Shown here in pieces: positions 1-8,552 of a stretch of DNA of 34,453 nt. The stretch is from positions 1-34,453 of the forward strand of contig JAFGWA010000046.1 of assembly GCA_016937715.1 (NCBI GenBank). The letters are read 5' to 3'. A model generated the notes under the pieces. It was not told the origin of the DNA. It searched no databases and was given only the letters and a program-made list of their open reading frames with translations. This DNA is from Candidatus Goldiibacteriota bacterium (GTDB lineage: Bacteria > Oederibacteriota > PGYV01). The position numbers and the translations under genes are program-made. Position 1 is the first letter of the stretch. Each line of letters opens with the position of its first letter.

Positions 1-2815
1 CTTCCATTACGCATACTCCCGCTGGCGGTGTTGTAGGCGTGAATGTAGCCGTTGATCCCACAGGCGGTGTGTCTGTTTCTGTCCTTGTATGCGTTGCCGT
101 GTTTGTAAATGTTGATGTTGAACCGGCCGGTATTGTGTTTGTATATGTTGCCGTGTTAAGCGGTGTGGGTGACGGCGGCGGTGCCGGGCATGTTGTGCAG
201 CCGTAGATGATTAAATCATCTATCCAAAGATCCGCTGTTGTTGTGCCTTCAAGCGCTGTCGCGTTAAAACTTGTCTGGAACTGTAACTCTTTCGCGTTTG
301 CAAGCACTTCTGCTATAGGATACGCTGTTCCCCATCCCGTTGCCTGAGCAAAAAGAATAAATGGTACATCCACAAGCGTCCATCCTGCAGCCGCGGTAAA
401 ATCATATCTGTAATCGTTATATCCTGTCATACTTGTTCCGTCTGTTGCTGAATAAGGTATTTTTACATGGTACGCCTTGCCGTCGCCCTTTGCATAGAAC
501 TTTACGCCTGTGCACGCTGATAAATCTGTCACTTCGCCTGTTCCTTCAGGCGGCGCTCCCGCCATCGGGTTTAACTGCGAACCCATTCCTATTGAAGGAT
601 AGTCATTGTTTGCCGCTGTTACCGGGCCTACTGTTCCCGTAAAGTTTGCTGCCATAAGCGAGCCGTCATAACCGCCCGCTGTCATTGTAAAGTCTCCGCC
701 GCCTTCTGTTGCCGGTATCGGAACTATTGTTGCGCCTGTGCCGTCCTGATATGTGTACCAATATCCGCCGAACAGGTTGGTGTTGTCCCCGTCTTCACCA
801 TTTTCCATAAGGCATTCGCCCGGAGGAAGGTCAGATGTTGCTGTCGGTGTAAATGTCGCGGTTGACCCCGCAGGTACTGTATTTGTATTTGTGGCAGTGT
901 AAGTATTTGTGTATGTGCTTGTGAATGTGAATGTAGGGCCGCCCGGCGTTACAGTGGAAGTGGCTGCCGGTGTAGGGCATGAGTTACATCCATAAACAAC
1001 TATGTTATCAATCCAAAGGCTTGCTGTTGTAGTGCCTTCTGCTGCCGTAGCATTAAAACTAGTCTGCCACTGAAATTCTTTCGCATTAGCAAGAACTGTA
1101 GCTATAGGATACGCCGTTCCCCATCCTGTTGCCTGCGCGAAAAGCGAGAACGCCACATCAACAAGAGTCCATGTCGCGGACGCGGTAAAATCATAACGAT
1201 AATCATTATAACCGGTCATACTTGTGCCGTCCGAAGCCGTATAAGGAACTTTTACATGGTATGACTTGCCGTCTCCCTTTGCATAAAACCTTATACCGTC
1301 GCAGCTTGAAAGGTCTGTTACCTGTCCTGTGCCGTCAGGCGGGGCGCCGGCATTCGCGTTTAACTGCGAACCCATACCTATTGAAGGATAGTCATTATTT
1401 GCCGCAGTTACCGGCCCTACCGTGCCCGTGAACCTTGGCGCGTAAAGCGATGAAGAATATCCGCCCGAACCCATAAAATAATCGCCGCCTGCCGTAGGTG
1501 AAACTACCGCACCGGTACCGTCTTCATATGTATACCAGAATCCGCCGAAGAAATTTTCCGGGTCATTATCTTCGCCGTCTTCAAATGCGCAATCGCCAAC
1601 CACTATAGGAGTATTTGTAGCCGTTGAACCGGCAGGAACTGTATTGGTAGGCGTTGCAGTGGAACCCGACGAAAAATTCTTGGGATAATAACCTGACATT
1701 ACAAGCATTGAATAAAAACCTACAGCCGCATTGTAATATTCGCTTCCGTTAATGTGATTGCCGACCTGGGAAGATGTCCTTGCGTAATAAGCGTCAAGCT
1801 GAGTCTGATATGAAGTTCCGTACATAAAGGTACAACCAATGGGCCCTATAAATGTCGCGTTATTATTGTTGCTGGTGGGGCTGGTGCTGCTTACATTATA
1901 ACCGTCGCCTATTGACGACGCCGCAATTCCCTGGAACGCTGCCGCCTGCCTGCTGATAACAGTACCCGCGGTTGAATCTCCGTTCCATACATAATCTATC
2001 GCATATCTCATTCCTGTACGGCACGCGTTATAAAGGTATGTCTGATCCCTTCTTGTACCGTCCTGGTTTGCGGTTTCTGATGTTAAACCTGTTGAAGAAA
2101 CCTGATTCGCAAGGACGTGGGTGTTGCATTGAGTTACAAGCGTGGCCCATTTGGAACTTGCGTAAACAGTACTATATTCTCTGAAATAAGCTTCTGAATA
2201 ATACGAAGGGTATTCAAAATCATCCCAGCTGTCGCCGGGTTTCAAACTTCCATCGCCGGCAATACAATTATTTGCAATGGCGTTTAGCATACCCTGCGCG
2301 TACTGCGCGTAAGTAAGCGCACTGGTAATTCCGGAAGGGCTTCCGCCCCAGCGTTCGGCTGCTTTCATAAGCGCCCACGCCATATCTGTATCAGCGTCAG
2401 TAGCGGAACCGCCGTCAGTTATGGTATTTCCGTCAGTTGAAGTTGACCACGGCATAAGCTGGCTGTTTCCGTCAAGCGCGCAAATAGAAAGTTTATATTT
2501 TAAAAGCAAATCAAAGGTTGTCTTATCATCCATATAAACGGCAAAAATCATACCGTATGCCTGGCCTTCAGATACCGTTCTGCCGTTATGAGGGTATTCA
2601 GGAGCCATAACCCTGGAACCGCCCCTTGTCGCGTTTGCCACGACAAATTTACCCTTAAAATTTGTCCATTTTGTATTAAGGTCTGTGGCGTAGGCAGTAC
2701 CGTTTGTAAGCTGACTGCCGTAAGGATAATTTGTATAAACAGGCGCGGCATATGCCATACCCGCTGATACAAACAACACCATCATTACAGCCGTAAGTAA
2801 CCTTTTAATGTGCAT
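1..2815 (-). CDS. Secreted GH8 glycoside hydrolase with CIA30/CBM-like modules (3' end cut by window)
   Basis: This reading frame stays open from 2815 to the window edge, about 938 residues, so the C terminus is missing. The start is ATG with AGGAGG (2823-2828) seven bases upstream. Residues 1-23 are a signal peptide ending AYA. Residues about 27-380 are a GH8 (alpha/alpha)6 domain: VSEGQAYGM carries the presumed general acid Glu83, and ATDADTDMAWALMKA with a following W matches the GH8 signature. YNACR (262-266) has Asn where the GH8a catalytic base Asp is expected. After a Thr-rich PAGSTAT-type linker come two CIA30/CBM11-like beta-sandwich modules, and a third begins at the edge. GH8 enzymes cut beta-1,4-glucan, xylan, chitosan or lichenan; the substrate here is unknown. 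It has its own ECF-type promoter (2876-2904). Confidence 0.9.
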   Translation of the reverse strand, partial: MHIKRLLTAVMMVLFVSAGMAYAAPVYTNYPYGSQLTNGTAYATDLNTKWTNFKGKFVVANATRGGSRVMAPEYPHNGRTVSEGQAYGMIFAVYMDDKTTFDLLLKYKLSICALDGNSQLMPWSTSTDGNTITDGGSATDADTDMAWALMKAAERWGGSPSGITSALTYAQYAQGMLNAIANNCIAGDGSLKPGDSWDDFEYPSYYSEAYFREYSTVYASSKWATLVTQCNTHVLANQVSSTGLTSETANQDGTRRDQTYLYNACRTGMRYAIDYVWNGDSTAGTVISRQAAAFQGIAASSIGDGYNVSSTSPTSNNNNATFIGPIGCTFMYGTSYQTQLDAYYARTSSQVGNHINGSEYYNAAVGFYSMLVMSGYYPKNFSSGSTATPTNTVPAGSTATNTPIVVGDCAFEDGEDNDPENFFGGFWYTYEDGTGAVVSPTAGGDYFMGSGGYSSSLYAPRFTGTVGPVTAANNDYPSIGMGSQLNANAGAPPDGTGQVTDLSSCDGIRFYAKGDGKSYHVKVPYTASDGTSMTGYNDYRYDFTASATWTLVDVAFSLFAQATGWGTAYPIATVLANAKEFQWQTSFNATAAEGTTTASLWIDNIVVYGCNSCPTPAATSTVTPGGPTFTFTSTYTNTYTATNTNTVPAGSTATFTPTATSDLPPGECLMENGEDGDNTNLFGGYWYTYQDGTGATIVPIPATEGGGDFTMTAGGYDGSLMAANFTGTVGPVTAANNDYPSIGMGSQLNPMAGAPPEGTGEVTDLSACTGVKFYAKGDGKAYHVKIPYSATDGTSMTGYNDYRYDFTAAAGWTLVDVPFILFAQATGWGTAYPIAEVLANAKELQFQTSFNATALEGTTTADLWIDDLIIYGCTTCPAPPPSPTPLNTATYTNTIPAGSTSTFTNTATHTRTETDTPPVGSTATFTPTTPPAGVCVME
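190..815 (-). repeat. Module-coding repeat, copy in first GH8 gene
   Basis: This DNA encodes the second CBM-like module of the first GH8 gene. It aligns to 4161-4786 of the second GH8 gene at a constant offset of 3971 at both ends. The encoded proteins are nearly identical (for example both have NNDYPSIGMGSQLNPMAGAP, except that TAANN replaces DGANN just before it). A more divergent copy is at about 970-1600. Confidence 0.85.
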
Positions 2816-2822
2816 ATTATTA

Positions 2823-2828
2823 CCTCCT
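2823..2828 (-). promoter_or_regulatory. Strong Shine-Dalgarno of first GH8 gene
   Basis: A perfect AGGAGG (minus strand) lies seven bases before the ATG at 2815. It fixes the start of a gene whose other end is outside the window. Confidence 0.8.
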
Positions 2829-2875
2829 GGATTATTACATTTTATATTTTTATATCTAAAATCATACCTTGAATA

Positions 2876-2904
2876 TTATGACAAAACATACCCAAAAAAG
2901 TTCC
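2876..2904 (-). promoter_or_regulatory. ECF-sigma-type promoter upstream of first GH8 gene
   Basis: On the minus strand GGAACTT (2898-2904), a 15-bp spacer and GTCATAA (2876-2882) match the RpoE-like ECF layout (GGAACTT, N15-16, GTCTAA). Predicted transcription starts near 2869, leaving a leader of about 54 nt before the ATG at 2815. The same layout, with a similar spacer, occurs upstream of the anti-sigma gene (9525-9553). An ECF sigma gene lies at 9689-10273. Assignment to that sigma factor is inference. Confidence 0.62.
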
Positions 2905-3068
2905 GCTCTTTTTTCGTTACAATATAATATATTTATTATTAAAGTATCTGCCATTTTATTCAAAAGAACCCTTTATGTCAATGTTTTTTTAAGACAAATA
3001 AACAGCCAAAACAATGTGTTTTTTTGTACATTTTTTTAAAACTACCAAAAAACCTGCATTTACAAGCT

Positions 3069-3100
3069 AAAAAAATGACCCGGTTTTACCCGGGCCATTT
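3069..3100 (-). terminator. Rho-independent terminator of second GH8 gene
   Basis: On the minus strand a 10-bp stem (arms 3090-3099 and 3074-3083, one G-T wobble) with a 6-nt loop is followed by seven T (3069-3075). It starts about 20 bases after the stop of the second GH8 gene, so the first GH8 gene must have its own promoter. Confidence 0.85.
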
Positions 3101-3117
3101 TGAAACCTTTAAAAGTT

Positions 3118-6100
3118 TTACTTTGATTTGGACTTAAGTATTATTATCTTATCCACTTTTGACCTTACTTCTTTGCCGTCCCTGGTTACCATTATCACGT
3201 AATAATACGTTCCATTGGACAGATTTTTTAACGTTTCTGACTGGTAATATACGCAGTCGCCGCTTAATATCTGTGTAAGCGCCGCGCCTTCAAATACTTT
3301 TTCGTCAATTAACCTCTGGGCCGAAGAGTATATCCTTACACTTAAGCTTTCAACATCCTTCTGGGTTACTTTTACCTTTATTCTTAATATAGGCTGTACA
3401 GCCGGGTCAAAAGGGTTAGGATATGGAAGAAGTTCGGTTACTTCAAGCACCTTGCTTGTGGCAGTAGGCGTCGGTGTGTATGTGAATGTTGATGTATGCG
3501 TCGGTGTATTTGTATACGTATGCGTATTGGTTGCCGTAAAAGTATTTGTATTGGTTGCCGTGAAAGTCGCGGCTGACGCCATATCAAACACCCTTACAGT
3601 GCTGGAAGCTTCTTTCATCTGCCCCAGTATTGTATTCATTACGGTTACCTTTATTGTGTAATTACCGTCCGGCATACCCGTTAAACCGGAAGTTGGAACG
3701 TTAATGGTATGGCTTCCCGGCGTCCTTAAGGTATTGTCTGTTACAAAAGTGTAAACAGAAAGGGACGAAGCGTCAATAAGTTCTATCCTTGTTGATGTCG
3801 CATTCTGCCCTGTCAGATTAAAGCTTACCGCTATCGTGGCAACAGCAGGCATTACAATAGTACCCGTTGAAGGCATTAAAGTAACCGCGCTTACGCCAAG
3901 CGTGGGTGTAGGAGTCTGTGTCTGCGTGTATGTGTTTGTAGCAGTATTTGTTGAAGTGTTTGTAAAGGTGTTTGTATATGTATTTGTAAAAGTCTGCGTG
4001 GGCGTATTTGTAACTGTATGTGTATGAGTGTCAGTAGACAACGGATCCGGAGTATTAGTCTCCGTGAATGTATATGTCTGCGTGAACGTGTTGGTATTAG
4101 TGTGTGTCTCTGTGGGAGTACTTGTGTATGTAGGCGTATTAATAACCGGCGGTGTCGGGCATGTTGTGCAGCCATAGATTATTATATCATCTATCCACAG
4201 TTCCGCGGTTGTCGTTCCTTCAAGCGCTGTGGCGTTAAAACTTGTCTGGAACTGTATTTCTTTCGCGTTTGCAAGCACTTCAGCTATGGGATAAGCCGTC
4301 CCCCATCCTGTTGCCTGAGCCAATAATGTAAACGGAACATCCACAAGCGTCCAGGCTGCGTCCGCGGTAAAGTCATAGCGGTAATCATTGTATCCTGTCA
4401 GGCTTGTTCCATCAGCGGCAGAGTAAGGAACCTTAATATGGTACGCCTTTCCGTCGCCTTTAGCGTAAAATTTAACACCTGTGCATCCTGAAATATCTGT
4501 TACTTCACCAGAACCTTCAGGAGGCGCTCCCGCCATAGGATTTAACTGCGAACCCATTCCTATTGAAGGATAATCATTGTTAGCCCCGTCAACCGGGCCT
4601 ACTGTCCCGTTAAAACTTGCCGCCATTAGCGAACCGTTGTATCCGCCCGCTGTCATTGTAAAGTCCGTGCCTCCTGCCGTGGCAGGTACAGGTACTATTG
4701 TTGCGCCGGTACCGTCCTGGTATGTGTACCAGTATCCGCCAAACAGGTTTGCGTTATCCCCGTCTTCGCCGTTTTCCATTAAACATCCGCCGCCGTCAAC
4801 TGTTGGCGTAGGTGTTGACGTGTTTTCGGCCGTATGCGTTTGTGTGGCTGTATTTGTGTATGTGTAAGTGTTTGTATTTGTACTTGTATTTGAAGCGGTA
4901 TAAGTATATGTATGCGTTGCCTGCGTGGTATCAGTTTCTGTAGGCGTATTTTCCTGTGTTTCAGTGTCTGTAAATGTCGCTGTGGGAGTATCAGTTGCAG
5001 TATCTGTTTGTGTTGCGGTATCGGTATTTGTTTCTGTCGGAGTATTTGTAAATGTATCCGTAGATGTACTTGTACACGTAGGAACTTCCGTGGGTACAGG
5101 CAGAATGCCTGTAAACGTATTGTTTGTTTCATCAAGTTCCGCGATAACATCATCTGAATCTATCATAATAGACACGGACGCAGATGGAACATACTGTATC
5201 CAGACTGAACCGCTTGAACTTGCCGTAATTCCCGAAACAGGTATTTCATTTCCATCAATATCAATTGTAAACGCGCCCGCGTCCTGGTCTCCCTGGTTTG
5301 CGTAATTAATACGTACACCAAGCGGGTATATTCCTGTCCCTATAATACATTCCGGTACAGTCTCGCTTGTGATTGAAGCGGATAATATTACAAGGTCCGA
5401 GCCTCCTGCGATAGGCGTATTTGTCTCTGTAGCGGTGTTTGTCGCGGTATGAGTGTTTGTTGATGTATTTGTTTCCGTAGGTGTATTTGTAAATGTCTGT
5501 GTTGCTGTATCAGTGGCTGTGTCTGTATTCGTCGCCGTGTATGTGTTTGTTGCAGTGTCCGTGCTTGTCGCGGTTTCTGTAGGCGTATTTGTCGCCGTAT
5601 CGGTGGCCGTGTAAGTAAAAGTATGCGTATCTGTACCGGTATTTGTGGCTGTCTGCGTGTAAGTTTCTGTTGCTGTATCCGTATGGGTATGCGTCGAGGT
5701 ATTGGTTGCGGTATCAGTTGAAGTATTTGTCTCAGTTGGTGTATTTGTAAATGTATTTGTAACCGTATCAGTCGGCGTATTGCTTGACGTGTATGTCTGT
5801 GTGTGTGTAAATGTACTTGAAGCTGTCGACGTATTTGTGCGCGTAGGCGTGTAATTCTGGCTTGGGAACATTTCCAGCTGGTCAACGGCTAAATCTATAC
5901 TTGACCACGGCTGCCCAACCGTCTGGAAATGTATTGCCATAAGGTTTGTTTTTATTGTCGTAAGCGGCACAACCGTACCCCAGTATTGTTCCTGCGTAAA
6001 TTCAGTAAACGCTATCTGATACTGTTTCCACGAACCGTCTGAAGGCGGCGTGAAATTAAACTTCCAGTCATTGCTGCCTGTATCTATTGAATCAATCGGA

Positions 6101-8352
6101 ACAAGCTTTATGGTGTACGGAAGCCCGTCGCCTTTTGCCCAGAACCTTATTCCGATAAACGGCGTACAGTTACGCGCGCCGCCTGTTGACATAAGGTTTG
6201 TCCCCATACCCACAAAACCATTGGCATAAACATCTGTTACCGTTCCGGTCATACGCGCGCTGTAAGCAGTTGACGCGGCGCCGGCGTTATCCATTGCCCA
6301 GATTCCGCCGGGTTCCGGAACCACAACGCTTGTACCCGCGTTTGGCGAATCGTCATAAGTAAACCAGTCGCCGCCCCAGTTATTTACACCGTCAGCGTCT
6401 TCACAGTCATCAAGAAGTTCTGACGCCCCAAAGGTGGCTGTAATTGTGGGTGTAAAAGTAAAAGTGGCCGTAGGTACAGGAGTGGGTTCCCATAGATAAG
6501 GGAATAATTCCACTTTATCAAGCGAGAAATCAATTGCCGCCACGGCGCTATTAGTGCCTACCTGCCATTTTATTTCCTGCATCACGGGAAGAATTTCTGT
6601 TTCAAGGTCATATAAATTTGATGTCCATGCAGGCTGAGTAAACTGTCCAAAAGGTATTGAAATCTGTGTCCATGTGGTGGGCGGAATAAATTCATATTCA
6701 TGTGAAGCCCAGTCAATATAAACAGTGGTACCCGACCCTTTAGGCCCAAGCATAATTTTCCACGGGGTTACTCCGTCGCCTTTACACCAGAACCTTATAC
6801 CGCCGCCATCACCCGCAGTTGTATTTGTTATCCAGAAATCAGTTAAATCAACGATATCCTGGCCCGCGGGCTGAGTCTTAATTTCTTCTTTTAGCTCCGT
6901 GCCTATTCCTACCGAAGGATAGTTAGGATCTACAGCAGCAGCTTTAGAACCGGTAATACGCAGATAGAAATCGCTTTCCGCGTCTGCGCCGCCGGCTGTC
7001 ATTGTTAAATGCTCGCCTTCTGCCGGCGATACAGTAGCTCCCAGCCCTTTGGCATCCGCCCATGTATACCAGTAACCGCCCCAGTCATTGGCGGTATTAT
7101 AATCGGGCAGATAATCATCAAAATAATCAATAACCTGTCCGTCAGGCACAGGAGTCGGTGTTTTAGGAGGTTCCGGGCTCATTATTCTATAGTTAGGCAT
7201 ATTGCCCGACATAAACAACATTGTAAGAACCTGAAGCGCGCCGTTATAATAAGACTCTGTCGCGCTGAAACTTGAAGTCCTGCTGTAAAAATTATTAAGA
7301 TTTGTCTGGTCTGTTGTCACCATAAAAGCGCAGCCCGCAGGCCCTACAAAAGCGGCGTTATTATTATAACCGTAAGACGTGCCGTTCTGATAGTAGTATC
7401 CGTCAACAACGCCGGTAGGCCCTTTGCCCGCAAAGAAATTGGCCAGTTTGGTTGTATATGTATCAGCCGCAGCTGTCCCATACCACGCGTAATCCATAGC
7501 CGTTCTAAACGGCACACGGCAGGAGTTATAATCATACTTTCTTCCGTCAACTCCGTTTTTATCATAATCAATCGAAGATCCTGTTGTAGTTATAATTTCG
7601 CCTATAAGTCCGGTTGTGGAATTTGCCGCTGAATTTATCATTGTAAAACATTTATTTGCAATGGTTGTCCACTTGGTATCGCCGTCAACAGTCTGGAATT
7701 CCCTGATAAAAGCGGTAATAAAATACGAAGGGAAAGTATGGTCATCCCACTGGTCACCAGGTTTTAAATGGTTATCAAGCGCCACATCATAACTTTTTAT
7801 GTTTGCAATTTCAGTCTGTGCCTGCGAAATATATGTCCTGCCTATGCTTCCGCTTCCTCCCCACTGTTTGTCCGCCATTAAAAACGCGAATGCTATATCA
7901 ATGTCAGCGTCTGTGGCTGAACCCTGATCAATAATATTTCCGCTGCCGTCTATAATCCACGGAAGAAGCGAACCCGGCTTTCCCGTTGCCGCTTCACCCC
8001 TGTTTATCTTAAACTTTGCAATACCGTCAAATGTTGCCTGGTCATCCATATATACAGATGCAAGCATTCCATATGCTATACCTTCAGATACCGTATATCC
8101 GCCGCCATAACCGGGAACAGGTTCCGGACTGACAACTTTCAAACACCCGCTGCAGACAGAAGAGTTCTGCACATACGTGGCTTTCCATGTGTCATATTTG
8201 CCCTGGATAGTGGACGAACTGGAATTGGTGGCCCTTATGCCGTATGGATAATTTGCTTCCTGAGGAAAAGGATAGTTACCCGCAAATGAATAAGCCGCAA
8301 ATAACAGCAGAATAAATAAAGATAGGTAAATCGTTTTACCGTTTTTGTGCAT
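3118..8352 (-). CDS. Secreted multidomain GH8 glycoside hydrolase with C-terminal FlgD/T9SS-like domain
   Basis: The product has 1744 residues. I prefer ATG 8352 over the in-frame ATG 8367: it has a GGGGTG ribosome site, and the hydrophobic signal peptide (1-24, ending YSFA) follows at once. The order is: GH8 domain about 30-390 (VSEGIAYGM with acid Glu90; ATDADIDIAFAFLMA signature with one substitution; YNSCR with Asn276 at the GH8a base position); CIA30/CBM-like modules about 408-620 and 645-824; Thr/Asn linker 832-982; CARDB-like domain 985-1080; linker; third CBM-like module 1189-1397; linker; Ig-like domain about 1486-1588; linker; C-terminal domain from about 1640 with YPNPFDP and an IRIKVKV-like strand pattern, as in T9SS/FlgD-type domains. 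The protein is probably exported and surface-attached or released, acting on a beta-1,4-linked polysaccharide. It has its own promoter and terminator. Confidence 0.92.
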   Translation of the reverse strand: MHKNGKTIYLSLFILLLFAAYSFAGNYPFPQEANYPYGIRATNSSSSTIQGKYDTWKATYVQNSSVCSGCLKVVSPEPVPGYGGGYTVSEGIAYGMLASVYMDDQATFDGIAKFKINRGEAATGKPGSLLPWIIDGSGNIIDQGSATDADIDIAFAFLMADKQWGGSGSIGRTYISQAQTEIANIKSYDVALDNHLKPGDQWDDHTFPSYFITAFIREFQTVDGDTKWTTIANKCFTMINSAANSTTGLIGEIITTTGSSIDYDKNGVDGRKYDYNSCRVPFRTAMDYAWYGTAAADTYTTKLANFFAGKGPTGVVDGYYYQNGTSYGYNNNAAFVGPAGCAFMVTTDQTNLNNFYSRTSSFSATESYYNGALQVLTMLFMSGNMPNYRIMSPEPPKTPTPVPDGQVIDYFDDYLPDYNTANDWGGYWYTWADAKGLGATVSPAEGEHLTMTAGGADAESDFYLRITGSKAAAVDPNYPSVGIGTELKEEIKTQPAGQDIVDLTDFWITNTTAGDGGGIRFWCKGDGVTPWKIMLGPKGSGTTVYIDWASHEYEFIPPTTWTQISIPFGQFTQPAWTSNLYDLETEILPVMQEIKWQVGTNSAVAAIDFSLDKVELFPYLWEPTPVPTATFTFTPTITATFGASELLDDCEDADGVNNWGGDWFTYDDSPNAGTSVVVPEPGGIWAMDNAGAASTAYSARMTGTVTDVYANGFVGMGTNLMSTGGARNCTPFIGIRFWAKGDGLPYTIKLVPIDSIDTGSNDWKFNFTPPSDGSWKQYQIAFTEFTQEQYWGTVVPLTTIKTNLMAIHFQTVGQPWSSIDLAVDQLEMFPSQNYTPTRTNTSTASSTFTHTQTYTSSNTPTDTVTNTFTNTPTETNTSTDTATNTSTHTHTDTATETYTQTATNTGTDTHTFTYTATDTATNTPTETATSTDTATNTYTATNTDTATDTATQTFTNTPTETNTSTNTHTATNTATETNTPIAGGSDLVILSASITSETVPECIIGTGIYPLGVRINYANQGDQDAGAFTIDIDGNEIPVSGITASSSGSVWIQYVPSASVSIMIDSDDVIAELDETNNTFTGILPVPTEVPTCTSTSTDTFTNTPTETNTDTATQTDTATDTPTATFTDTETQENTPTETDTTQATHTYTYTASNTSTNTNTYTYTNTATQTHTAENTSTPTPTVDGGGCLMENGEDGDNANLFGGYWYTYQDGTGATIVPVPATAGGTDFTMTAGGYNGSLMAASFNGTVGPVDGANNDYPSIGMGSQLNPMAGAPPEGSGEVTDISGCTGVKFYAKGDGKAYHIKVPYSAADGTSLTGYNDYRYDFTADAAWTLVDVPFTLLAQATGWGTAYPIAEVLANAKEIQFQTSFNATALEGTTTAELWIDDIIIYGCTTCPTPPVINTPTYTSTPTETHTNTNTFTQTYTFTETNTPDPLSTDTHTHTVTNTPTQTFTNTYTNTFTNTSTNTATNTYTQTQTPTPTLGVSAVTLMPSTGTIVMPAVATIAVSFNLTGQNATSTRIELIDASSLSVYTFVTDNTLRTPGSHTINVPTSGLTGMPDGNYTIKVTVMNTILGQMKEASSTVRVFDMASAATFTATNTNTFTATNTHTYTNTPTHTSTFTYTPTPTATSKVLEVTELLPYPNPFDPAVQPILRIKVKVTQKDVESLSVRIYSSAQRLIDEKVFEGAALTQILSGDCVYYQSETLKNLSNGTYYYVIMVTRDGKEVRSKVDKIIILKSKSK
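4161..4786 (-). repeat. Module-coding repeat, copy in second GH8 gene
   Basis: This is the partner of 190-815. The reading frame keeps the two cysteines of the terminal CTTC motif and the CLMENGEDGDN start, so it is a duplicated or gene-converted domain inside otherwise divergent proteins. Confidence 0.85.
5410..5855 (-). repeat. Low-complexity DNA encoding (Thr-x)n linker
   Basis: About 150 residues are built almost only from Thr alternating with Asn, Ala, Asp, Glu, Pro, Ser, Tyr, Phe or His. Similar stretches are at 4800-5085, 3900-4140 and 3450-3570. They separate folded domains and explain the many spurious Val-rich frames on the plus strand. Confidence 0.9.
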
Positions 8353-8413
8353 AAATACACCCCGCATCTTATATTAGGCAATAATAAAAATATATGCCCT
8401 ATGATAATAAATT

Positions 8414-8442
8414 ATTTTACCCGTAATTCCCCGTTCTGTCAA
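8414..8442 (-). promoter_or_regulatory. Sigma-70-type promoter of second GH8 gene
   Basis: On the minus strand TTGACA (8437-8442), exactly 17 bp, then TAAAAT (8414-8419). It lies between the anti-sigma terminator and the ATG at 8352, giving a leader of about 55 nt. No ECF-type site is visible here, unlike the first GH8 gene. Confidence 0.75.
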
Positions 8443-8487
8443 TTAGAACATTGAACCGTATTGCGAATATGCTGTTTTTATTTCAAA

Positions 8488-8532
8488 TTAAAAAACCCTA
8501 TTCAAACCGGTTTTAGCGGTTTAAAAAGGGTT
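8488..8532 (-). terminator. Rho-independent terminator after anti-sigma gene
   Basis: On the minus strand a 16-bp stem (8517-8532 with 8494-8509; one mismatch, one wobble) with a 7-nt loop is followed by a T-run (8490-8495). It lies about 20 bases after the anti-sigma stop codon and separates the regulator block from the second GH8 gene. Confidence 0.87.
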
Positions 8533-8552
8533 GGCGTCGCAAAATGCGTCGT

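Noticed and set aside
3452-5305. Several Val-rich plus-strand frames opposite the GH8 gene
   Set aside because: They are antisense shadows of the Thr-rich linkers (ACN read backwards gives Val-rich codons).
8353-8367. Upstream ATG (8367) as start of the second GH8 gene
   Set aside because: It has no ribosome site, while ATG 8352 has GGGGTG upstream and begins directly with a normal signal peptide.
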